A stretch of DNA of 64,000 nt, from the NCBI RefSeq assembly GCF_921293095.1, contig NC_060251.1:87778566-87842565 (forward strand). The letters are read 5' to 3'. Under the pieces are notes generated by a model. It was not told the origin of the DNA. It saw only the letters and a list, made by a program, of their open reading frames with translations, and made no database searches. The translations under genes were made by a program, and so were the position numbers. The DNA comes from Ischnura elegans. Taxonomy: Eukaryota > Arthropoda > Insecta > Odonata > Coenagrionidae. Shown here in pieces: positions 47,301-57,806 of the stretch; within the stretch, counting starts at the first letter, position 1; each line of letters begins with the position of its first letter.

Positions 47301-49617
47301 CGCATTTCCTTTGGATGATGATTATTCTTAGTTGTATACTCATTTCAAACATCTTTCATTTCAGCTAAGAATTATTAGTCTAATAATTGAGTTTAACTTC
47401 TTTCATAATAGCTTCGGTATTTATTCCTAGTATTTCGAAATCTTCATATCGACACTGATCACGGCGGCAAATTTGAACAGTGTTCGTAGCGGGCAGTAGC
47501 ACAAAAACCAGAAAATCTTCATAACTCAACAAGCTTTGGGCTCATTGAGGATTATATATTTACTTTGCAGAAATAGCTTTATCTTGTAACTGAGATTCAT
47601 AGTATACTTAATTATTTTCCAATGCATACGTATTTTACAAAAATTAGATAATGGCTAAGGTTGGCTGGATGCCTTATTATTTTAATTTTCTGTTTACATC
47701 ATAATTTCAGTATCACAGGGTTTGTGACTGCTTTTTGGGAATGATTATGTTATATTTTAAAACTTTTTTATCTATTTAAAGAGGATTTAACTACGTAGCT
47801 GCATTTCATTCGTCTATCTCTATTCTGTAGCATGGAAAAAATAATTACCATCACCATTTATTTCTTAATTCATTCTTACTAAAAATGGATCGTAAGATGA
47901 ATTTTGAATATTTTTCTAAACAAAGGCATGCATTTGTTACCCGTTATTTATGACAATCGATCTATTTTAATAACCGAGAAAAACTTATAGCAGCCAAATG
48001 CCTACATTTTCATACGTGGGTCCATACTGAATCCGACTTTGGATGAGTTTTCTATTATTTTTCCGTATTTACCACAAGTTTTGAGCGTTGTTACAGGTCA
48101 TAGTTCCGATACTTCTGACCGCATGAAGGGAATGGTTGCTATAAATTTGATCATGGATAGGAAGATATTTTGATAAATCAAATTTAGCGCCGCCTATCGT
48201 AGCTAAGGTTACGCTCTTTGTCCATCGGTGGGGACGTGAAACTCCCTTTTAATTTTCGGCGCGATTTGCCAAGATAAAATAATGGGAGGCGAAGAATTTT
48301 CTTCACCCCTCATTTTAACTGGTCAGACCATTCATCCTCATTGCCGTACATGGCCTCAGCTGTTGGCCATCATCCCGAATAAAGACATAGCTGGAAAACT
48401 GACTATCTAAGCGTTTCGGAGAAATTTAGCTATCGGTAAAAACCTGGGATAACATTTAACGGTCCTGTCCTCTATGTCTTAATCCTGAATTATTTATTCG
48501 TTATCTCCGCAGTGAAAACAAAATGTGCTTAAAAAGAAATGCGATTGATATAAGAGAGAGGATGTACAATAATGATTAAACGTAACATGCGCGTAACATC
48601 TTTTTGATTTCCTGCCAGACATCCCTAAGCCCAGGAGACAACTGTAGCAGGTAGGAACTGCGGCGTGTTTCCCCCCTTATTTTGGACAGTAGACAGTGGG
48701 TTAGCCAAGATTTTAGTTCGAAGGGGTGTCCAAAATTTGGTAGGGATCCGCAGTCAGTGTTGGTAAATGTGTTGGTGACATGTTGCCGGAATGTCGTTCC
48801 GGGACTAATAGCCAAATAACACTTTTATCAATTTTGGTGCCTCAAAATATCTAATATATACATTCGTATCCAAAAAATATTTAAAATATACTGACGTGAC
48901 TTGAAAAAAACCCGGTTATATTTCACTTGAAAAAAAAGTTAAGGAAAGTGCGTTCCGGCTCTGCTAATTTTCCATGACACCACTGGGTAAAAGTGCTAAT
49001 AAAAAGTAACTGGGCTCCATCACACTTACTTCATGCAAAAATTAATCGATCATGAGACCAAATTACTGATTTTCAACGGTAATCGGTAAAATACAGTTAA
49101 AATCACAATTACTTCTTGTAAGACTGTCCACTCCAGAGACCACCTGGCAAATCTCGAATAGTGCAGTAAAAATGTGGAATAATTGAGTTAGAGAAATTGC
49201 TAAAGTTGCAATTTCACTCGTGATACATACAATTATAACTGGTGTAACAACACAAGAGGTTTCATATTTGTACTCATCAGAAGTAGGCTTCAACATGAGG
49301 GTGGCTGAATCTAAACAAGTACATTATGGTACTCAGGGTTTCGAAGTTATCTGTTGGCATAGGTAAATCAGTTAAATCAGCAAAGTAATCGTCGATTACG
49401 AGCAAGTAACGATTACAACGAATGTAACGATTCCTCTTTCACCGTAAGGAGTAAATTACAAATAAAAATAACATTTCGTAAAAATTAATCGTTAAAAGTA
49501 AAAATTACTACAAAAGTAATCTTTACTAGTAAGTAATCACATTACTTTTACTCGATCACTTACCAATGCTGCCTGCAATGGACTCTTTACACTTTGAATT
49601 GTTCTCGAGAGAATTTC
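47300..49617. other. Non-coding DNA with CAGTGG-type repeat remnants
   Basis: At 48575-48985 a mixed sequence ends in CCATGACACCACTGGG, the complement of a CAGTGGTGTCATGG end seen also at 43.1 kb, so a degraded DNA transposon is likely. At 49370-49560 the motif AGTAATCGATTAC and related GTAAT/ATTAC strings recur in both orientations. Confidence 0.35.
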
Positions 49618-49625
49618 CAATGAGA

Positions 49626-49911
49626 CAGTGGCGTAACCAGGGGGGGGGAGGGTCCGGGGGGTCCGCACCCCCCCCCCCCCCCCCCCCCCCGAAATGTAAA
49701 AACGCAATTATTTTCCTTCAAAAGTAAAACAAAATATTGACAAGTTATGAATTTAAAATACATTTATCCAACAAATGAAGTTATTTCGATAATGAAAAGT
49801 GTTGAAATTAGTTTAAAACCCTCTATTTAGTACCTTGTTTTTCAAAAAATTTCATCCCTGGTTTTGGACCCCCCCCCCCCTCCCCGAACGAAATTCCTGG
49901 CTACGCCACTA
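49626..49911. mobile_element. hAT-type MITE with long G- and C-tracts, copy 3, perfect TSD
   Basis: Ends CAGTGGCGTAACCAGG and CCTGGCTACGCCACTA are inverted repeats. CAATGAGA flanks both sides exactly (49618-49625 and 49912-49919). Just inside the left end are G runs and a long C run; another C run lies near the right end. No coding sequence. Confidence 0.9.
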
Positions 49912-50662
49912 CAATGAGAAGTTTGTTTTATTTCAGTTCCATTCTCCAAAAATGTGCAATATCCTGGGTGCTATTTGTTTTTTTTTCCGGCGGATGTTGA
50001 CTTGTTCTAAGTGCGTTCGAGTTTTTCATTGATTTTCTTCGAAGTTCTTTGAGATTACTCATTTTGGGCCGTATAATTTGATGTATCATCCTGCAGGAAA
50101 TTACGTCGATATCATTTTCATTGATAAGAATATGAATACTAAAAATAGGACTTTTTATATTTCATAGATTTGAAACACGTATTTTTTATATTTAAACCTG
50201 CCGTTCAAAGATTCGTTTCCGCGCCTGTAATATCGTAACTATTGAACAGAGGTGGACATTTGCTGGTTTAAATATTGAGAAGCTAAATTTTCATCCCAAA
50301 TTTTAATGACGAACAAGTATTTTTTTCTTGGCAGAAAACAGATTGAAGAATTCCTCATTCCCCGTCTGCAGACATTTGGCACATAAATCGCGGTCCGGCT
50401 CGGGCGGGGATCCAAATAATAATTGATGCGGAATGGAAAGATGATTAAGAGGACGCATAATTTCCGCTGGACCGATCTTTTCTTGTGACGTATATCTCGC
50501 TTAAAAATTAATGCAAATTTCTCAAACTTTTCAGTTCGTTTGAAGTAAATCATTGCCAAAATTTACCCGAATTTCAATTTTTAACTATTACATCGTTCTT
50601 TTATGAAATTAAATCAAATATTGATAGTGATCTACGGTAGGTGGAAACGATAACGTAAATTC

Positions 50663-50850
50663 CGGTCTCGGTGGCGGCGGGGTAAAGTCCGCGCCTGCCA
50701 AACAAAAGGTCGCGGGTTCGAGTCCCGCCTGTATAGGTTACCCCTATCCATGGCAAGGCTGTTTGTGACCGCCCCACGTTGTTATTTGTCATATTCCCTC
50801 GGTGTAAAGCGCTTAAACGCGCTGCTTTCGGCGCATTTAAAATGAATGAA
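50663..50850 (+). mobile_element. tRNA-derived SINE, family 2, copy 2
   Basis: The head CGGTCTCGGTGGCGGCGGGG and the B-box GTCGCGGGTTCGAGTCCCGCC are close to a real tRNA gene. The body TAGGTTACCCCTATCC to GTGTAAAGCGCTTAAACGCG is shared with 44371-44582. This is the better-preserved copy, and its internal promoter looks intact. Confidence 0.8.
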
Positions 50851-50944
50851 GTAAATAAGTTTTAAACTAGCCATAAGTCACTAAAAGTGATAAAATCTGA
50901 TCGACAGGGAGAATACGTCCCTATGAGAATACGTCTTAATCCTC

Positions 50945-51130
50945 CTCCCAGATAGAGCAGAGTCTCTTGCTCACTTCCCTCTCCCCTTACTCCTCCACGT
51001 CCATATTTCAAACTCTTTTCTCATCCTCTTTCCTCAGCGTCCACCTCTTCGTACCGTCAATCACTACACTCCAAATCGGACTCTTCGCCAGCCTTATCTT
51101 TAAACTCTTACATTACGATCATCTCATCAG
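50945..51130 (-). mobile_element. LINE (RTE-like) fragment, copy 4
   Basis: The sequence matches the 17.6-17.8 kb block from CTCCACGTCCATATTTCAAA to CTCTTACATTACGATC. Reading frames are broken. Confidence 0.7.
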
Positions 51131-51579
51131 CTTTCTACAATTTTATTCTTAAATCTCTTGCCGGTCTATTCCTGCCATCCTCGATAGTGTGGTTTATTTT
51201 GAAGGGGTGCAATTCAGGCATTATTTCTCGAAAAATCTGGGGATTACAAACTCTTGACCTCTTTCCCCCCCCCCCCCCCCCCCAACCTTTACCTCCTATG
51301 CCGTAATGTATGGAAAATTGAAAAGATGGTAATTTTAAGGTGGCTCTCCAATGAAAGCAATTATTTCACTAGCCCGACAAACAATGCTAAAAATAATTAT
51401 TTATGAATATTTTAAAGTCACTTGTCTACATATATCAGAAGATGCATTAACGTTTAGAGGAGGGCTCTTCAACATTTTTTAATGCAGGGTCAAAAATCGA
51501 TTTTGCATCGTCCGGAGGGCCGCAATGCTCCACGTCAATTTACCACCACATCAATAAAATTAAAAAAAAACATATAATA

Positions 51580-52239
51580 GGGTAGTTTCCTTCATCAAAG
51601 AAAACGAAAGGCATTGATTGCGATTCGTTACCCACCATTAGTGTATTCATAATACACAAATTATTTGGTTTTTGAAATACCGGTTTTGACGAATGGCAAG
51701 GGTCAAATTTTATCCTCATTTGAAAAAGGCCAGATTGGCGCCAATGCGATTCCACTCCGCATGACGTCACAGGGACCTAGTTTCTACACGAGAGGATAGG
51801 AGTTATACATCGTCTGAGGTTACCAATGCATGCATGAGGCACAGAGCTCAGGGAAACATGTCTTAATAATCACCTATTAAAACTGGCTAGGTTCGGAAAG
51901 TTTTCTTCGTTTGATAAGGTATTAATAAACCTTTTTTAAGCCAAGCGCTACCTTGCAGCAAGGTACTCAGCTATCCGCTAGCATCCTGCGACGTATCAGC
52001 GCTAAGCCTCGCCTCAAGGTCACCTCACCGGGCGGGAGGGGGAACCAGAAATACGACGCACGGAGATATTTCCCGTCATTCATACTTAAGCGTCGCGTTT
52101 TCGCGCGCTTGAAAATTTTCACTTTTCATTTAATCGCGAAAAATAGATGTTGTCATTTAAAAATCTAAAAGCGTGAAATACGTACTCCAGGAGTAATAAT
52201 CTTTCTATTAAAGCAAAAAAAAATAATAGGAAACCACCC
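51580..52239 (+). mobile_element. 660-bp TA-flanked MITE, family 1, copy C
   Basis: Starts GGGTAGTTTCCTTCATC and ends GGAAACCACCC, with TA at 51578-51579 and 52240-52241. It is the same length as copy A within one base and in the orientation of copy B. It contains ATGACGTCACAGGGACC and ATGCATGCATGAGGCAC. Open frames of 60-70 codons inside copies B and C are chance frames of the repeat. Confidence 0.88.
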
Positions 52240-52244
52240 TATTT

Positions 52245-54379
52245 CGAAATGCAATAATCTTTATAGGTTAAAAATTTCAATCTATAAATGCGGTTTTTGA
52301 CATTGTTTATTTTTGACGAGGTTGTCGATATACATATATTTTATATTTTGTGGCGCGATACAATATTTTCTTTATCCTCTTTGGGTCGCAAGAAATTAGC
52401 CTGTGGGAGGCGGGTTGAAGACCCTTTGTTTAGAGGTACAGCAAACCAATTAGGTGTCGCGGAAAGTAACGAACAATCCCCCATCTCCCTGACAACGGCC
52501 TTAATCCGCCCCTACTTTCCCCCAACGGCCTTGCCACATAATATAGATATAAAAGGATCAGGGCGTAAAGTAGAACATGAAATCCGGATACAGGTGTGCG
52601 TTGGGATATTGGTAAAGATGCACTGGGCGGTGAGAAAAACGATAAGGAAGTGCTCCAGTTGGTCGCTGAAGAAGGGAAACTTCTGGGAAGTAGTCGGAGG
52701 ATGGGATTGTGGCAAGAGGACGAGAGGATAATAGACTTCGCTCATTTGGAAATAGCATTTGGCTCGCGGCGATGGAGTAGGAAAAGAACATCCGCATGAA
52801 ATAATAGTTAAGGGAACGAATAGGGGCATAACCTACGTCAATATCATAATATTAGATGAGAGTGACTTTCATGGGTATAACATAGTAGTACAGATGATCT
52901 TGCTTCCTTTTAAAACGGCTGTAACCGATACACCCTTCACTTCGGATAAAGAAAAAACTCAGGGGGGGGCGCAAAAGATACCTTGAGTTACCTTTACCTT
53001 TATCGTAATAAAAAATAATCAAGTCACATGCAAAGTTTAAGAAGGTTTTAATTAAATTGATTATGTAAAAATACAAGACAATCTCATCTTATGATATAAA
53101 AAAGTTAAAATTGTGGTTCTGCAATGTTTGGCAATACGGGCGGCCCCAGAAGGGGGGAGCGCGCCCCCTGTGTCCCCCATCTGTATCCGCCACTGACCCT
53201 TCTTTACAATAATGCTGACGTAAATATTTTTGTTTTCGTGGGTATCAAAATCTGAAATAGGCTTGGGGGACGGCCGTTTCCTTCCAAGGGCGTTGATAAT
53301 GTTCTTCTTTGGGAAAAGAGGGAGGGGAATGGTGTGATTCAGTCCTCAGTGAGTCATTAAGATTCACGCACAGTTTGCATATTTACTCTATTTTTTTCAT
53401 TTAATTATATTTATTTGGTCTTAGGTGGGTCGTCGTTGTCCTGGCCCACCGCTGTCAACTCCCATGCTTCCTCTCCAAAACACGAGTATACTTCTTTGCC
53501 AATTCGTTCCATGAATGAATGGAATGAGTTAGGCAACGAATTTCGCTGAAATGCCCTACAATGGAATAACTTCCCACCCATTCCACAACTGGGGAAATAC
53601 AGAGCGCTTTCCGGCATAGAAATCTCAGGAACACTAAGCAGGTAGAAATCAAGCGTCCTTCCTCCTTTTATTAAACTCTCTAGTGAATGATAATATTTCG
53701 TTCATAGCGTGATTGTAAATTGATATTTACCCACCTTCTGCCATTCCTACTATCGAATCAATATATTGGGCGTTAGCAATAAATGAATATTTGATCTACA
53801 ATAATTCCATCCATGCTTAGCCATGCAATGTAATCCAGGAGTGTTTCTGCTCGATCTTTGATCGGACAAACTTTTATTTTCCGGAGGGGATCTCCAATAG
53901 TGTTTCAGTTTAAATTTAAACCATCCTTCATCAAAATACTCTGGAATAGCCATAGGCGTAGAATAGAATAGGCATGATGGTGTATTCAGGCGAGAATATT
54001 AATCTTTAACTTTAATCACTGTATCAGATAAAATCATTTTGCAACTAAAGTAATTTAAAAATATCAGTGAAATTTAAACAAAATATCAAATAAAAAATAA
54101 TCAATAGTCTGGCGTAACTTTGTGGCAATAACATTTTGTGAGCGTAACTTTTGTTACAGTTTTTTGTGATATGAATCCTCCATGATGGAAAAAAGGCTAA
54201 CATAGTGTTATCATCAGGGGGCCTGATAAAAACACAATGTGTTGAAACCTGGTTCGCAATAAAGTTTGTATTTTTCATCGTTTTTATTACAATTTCACTT
54301 TGGTTCATGTTAACGATTTATTTATAAAATATCTCTTGAGAAAATTTGAACTTGCGGCCTAATTTTTTTGTTTGAACAA
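52245..54379. other. Non-coding DNA with weak retroelement traces
   Basis: Frames at 52288-52799 look faintly like a degraded LINE endonuclease, but no diagnostic residues are present. Near 53107-53200 GTATCCGCCACTG and G/C runs suggest another CAGTGGCGG-type end. A minus-strand frame at 53411-53617 is unrecognised. Confidence 0.3.
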
Positions 54380-54381
54380 TA

Positions 54382-55926
54382 GGGTTGTTCACCATATTTT
54401 TTTTATTTAAGAAATCGAAAGATCGTGCTTCAGAAGGAGCAATGACAATAATATTATGCTATTTTCTTAATTGTACATGTTTAGAGAAGGCTTTAAACAG
54501 TGACAAATTTTACGTTACGCCAAAAAGCCCTACTTCCATCTTGAATTGATGTGTGACGTCACAAGCCTGTAGATGCCCTACTGCAGCGTATTTTAAGTGG
54601 CTCAGCAGGGTTATTCCACTTTTTTTCAAGATCTCCAGCGTCTGCCGCCAGATCAGTGTTTAAAGAAAATCCAAATTTATCCTTTAATAAGAGTAATAAT
54701 AAGCAAAATTACCCTTACTTGTACATATTTATTGCTCATCATATCATAAATAGCACTACAACGTACACATTTCACGAGTTGTCTTTTTGATACGAATTAT
54801 TCGAATATATTCCGAATCAACTGATTCAATGAAAAACTTGACTCACAATAAATATAAAACACTAATAAAACATGATAATCGGTTTTCCAATCACTATGCA
54901 CACGCTAAAAGAATTTGCACTCCTTGAAGTTCGAAAGATTCTCCACACCTCACTTCTCACTCATCACTAACGACTTAGAATCAGTTTACGTTATTTCACA
55001 TTGACATTTCGAGGACAATGAAATGAATAGGCTGAAACAAATAGCTAAACCGGTTATTGTAACATCAAAAAACTTCGAATTTCACTATTACCCTTACCCG
55101 TACTCTTACCGTAACCAAAATATGACCAAAACAAACAACAGCGCAACGAAATTCGTGAAATGTAAACACTCGTGAATGCTCAAAATGAATAGGTAATAAA
55201 ATCAAACGGAACTTAGAAGCGAACAAACGATTGAAAATTCATATGCGTTCGATGTATCCCTAAAGCACAACTAGCTCAAATATGAAAAATATCCCCTAGG
55301 CAATAGTAGGATACCTTAGATCGAAATGTATAGGGTTGATTGAACTAGCATGGAAGAAATAAATAATTTCGTCGAAGCAGTTACATTCACAACTCACTTC
55401 ACTCTTTACTTCATCGTCTATATGCAATCATTCACTTAGGGGTACATTAAGGGCACAAATTGTGTTCACTTGCACTAGAAGCACAATGAAAGTTCACTGC
55501 ACGTAGTTTCCTAGCAAATGCAGCAATACAAAACTTTCAATTCCTGTCAACGCTACATACATTGCCTGCCTAACTTGAAGAATGGATTTCATGTCGCCTT
55601 GATCCATCCGGAAGCTTCATGCACAACATAGGCCATTTCAAAATAAGGAATAACCTTGGCAAATGTCCAGTCGGCATGCAGAGTGCTCAGCTTGGCATCG
55701 AGCGATCGAGGGTACAGGCCAGCCGTACAGGCTTGTGTCGTCATCACCTCTATTTCAAGATGGCCGACCGTTTTTGGCGGCGTTTAAAATTGTTCGAATT
55801 TTGATTGCTAATAATTCCATCATTACTTTTTCAACGCATCTGTCATTCATCCCAATCAAAATGAAATTACATCAGAAGTGATATACATTCGTTTTTTTAG
55901 ACCGTTTTGATAGGCTTGAACAACCC
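54382..55926. mobile_element. 1.5-kb element with long inverted termini and TA flanks
   Basis: Ends GGGTTGTTCACC and the complement of GGGTTGTTCAAGCC are flanked by TA (54380-54381, 55927-55928). Inverted similarity continues inward in patches: 54535-54575 (CCATCTTGAATTGATG to TGACGTCACAAGCCTG) matches the complement of 55723-55765 (CAGGCTTGTGTCGTCATCACC, then TTTCAAGATGG). The end resembles the family-1 MITE end (GGGTAGTT), so the two may be related. No transposase was seen. It lies just upstream of the Gap1/RASA3 gene. Confidence 0.7.
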
Positions 55927-56399
55927 TATTTTAGCGTGCGGCTTACAAGAAAGAAAGTTTGCCGACCTTTGCATTTGATCCATTGCATTTTGGTCTTCAC
56001 CTTATCAAGGGATAGGAGTGCCTAAACTTTCATAGTTATAATTAAAAATTGTTGCGGAGCAAATTAGTTTTCTCAATATTAATAATATGGTTTATAACTT
56101 TTTTAAATTTCCTAGCGCAAGAAAATCAATCGAAATACTTGGGTTTCCTTTCAATATTAAAATTATGAATGATATTTACACTATAAAGAGGAAGAATGAC
56201 TCAAGGAGAAAACCGGATATTTGTTATCACTACGCCAGTGAATTTCCCAGACAAATGGGAATGCGTAATCCGCTTATATCTTTTTTTATGTGAGAAACTG
56301 AATCTCTTTTGAGCGAAAGCGCCTCTTTTATTCTTTAGGATTTCGACATAGATAAATTGAGGTTATAGTGGTAAATTGAATTTCGTCATGATTTCACCG

Positions 56400-56628
56400 C
56401 TTAGCATAAGTGCAAAATATTATACTCTGCGGCGATACATTTACTTCCAGGCAAAGTAGGAGGAGCATGCTACCGCATTTCATGCGCGGGGTGCAATGAA
56501 ACGATGCCCACACCGAGAGGTGTGGCTGTGACAATGTGAATTGAAGATTGCGCCATTCAGGAAGTCGTGCTGTCGTGCGTGGAGTCTATCTGGAAGGGGT
56601 AGCAGGCAACGACAGGAATGGAGTCAAC
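56400..56628 (+). promoter_or_regulatory. Probable promoter/5' UTR of Gap1/RASA3
   Basis: The region just before the start codon is less AT-rich than its surroundings. It contains a perfect hairpin CCACACCGAGAGGTGTGG (7-bp stem) at about 56509-56526 whose arms are CACACC/GGTGTG boxes. No TATA box is evident. The transcription start is not known. Confidence 0.35.
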
Positions 56629-57806
56629 ATGGCGGAGGGTGCGGAGAAGGTGCGAGTGAAGGAAAGCCTTAAAATCAAAATTGGTGAGTTATATGGCTCA
56701 ATACTGCAGGTGTACTTAACTAATGCCTGATCTAACGTTCGTGTTGTTTTGGATAAACTCTCTTGGTGCATTGTGGTCTTTTGAACGCATTGTGTTATGA
56801 GTAGTGTAACAGGTGGTGTCTTCGGCAACACAAGCGGAGTGTAACATACCTTGTTTATAGTGCTTATTTCTGTTGATTTATGCTCATTTTGCACTGCTTA
56901 TTATTTATTACAATACATAAGTCACCCTCCGTGTGGCAGACTTCCTTACTTTAGTTATAGGTCAGCTGTTCAGTGCCAGTTATTGGAAGGAAAACAGATG
57001 TGTGTTTTGTTTCGTCGATTGCGAAGTTTTTGTGTTAAAATTGTTTGATTTTGCCGCTTTCTGCAGTAGTATGAGGTATTTGTGTATGTTGGATTCGGCT
57101 TACATGAGTTCTATATGGGTATTCTGGCCACCCATTGTAATTATTGAGCGTCATGAGGCGAAGAACGTTCGAATACATTACTAAATTCTGGAGTACAAAT
57201 TTTGGCATGGGCATTTATTGTGTTAGCATAATTGTTTCATCTCAAGTTAAGTTCATCACGTAATGTTTCTCTCCTTTTATGACAATCCTGTAGTAATGGG
57301 CAGTAAAAATACCTTGGTAATTCCCAATGCAACATCCAAATGGCTCTACCTTTTATCCTCTAGTAAACGCACGTTAATTTATTTGACACAATAGGAGAAG
57401 CAAAAAATCTACCTCCTCGAAGCCATGGCTCAGTGGGACAGAGAGAAGTGTATTGCACCTTGTCTTTGGATCAGGAGGAAATTTTTCGGACGACAACTTC
57501 TGAAAGGAGTCTGAAGTAAGAAGCCTTTGTTTAAATTATTCACACCCTCGTTTTATCTGAGCGTAAATGTATTTTGCCACTAATTGCTTTTGCAGTCCAT
57601 TTTTTGGGGAAGAATTCCAGTTCGAAGTCCCCCGGCACTTCAGACATTTGTCCGTGTATGTCCATGATCGAGGGGAAAGAGACAGGCCAGCAAGAGTTGA
57701 GAGAGCTTTGGGAAAGGTTGCTATTAAACGAGAAGAGCTGCCCAGGTTTCATGGTCAAGACCACTGGTTTGGGATACAGCCTGTCGATGCTGATAGTGAA
57801 GTTCAG
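56629..57806 (+). other. First C2 domain of Gap1/RASA3 (exons 1-3)
   Basis: The segment runs from [16 protein letters not shown] through [35 protein letters not shown] and [14 protein letters not shown] to [16 protein letters not shown]. At the first calcium loop the usual Asp-Pro-Tyr is replaced by Glu-Val-Tyr, so calcium-dependent membrane binding by this domain is doubtful. Human RASA3 also lacks a complete calcium site, by established knowledge. Confidence 0.8.

Noticed and set aside
50663-50760. A functional tRNA gene at the family-2 SINE head
   Set aside because: The A-box to B-box region is too long and irregular for a cloverleaf, and the sequence continues into a body shared with another copy.
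21662-52168. Related open frames at 21662-21868 and 51953-52168 as a paralogous gene pair
   Set aside because: They are the same stretch of two copies of the 660-bp MITE. Copy A at 1.7-1.95 kb does not preserve the frame, so the similarity is at DNA level only.
52288-52799. Overlapping open frames that might be a LINE endonuclease fragment
   Set aside because: Only vague resemblance (DERIIDFAHLEIAFG). The catalytic His/Asp motifs of AP-like endonucleases are not visible.
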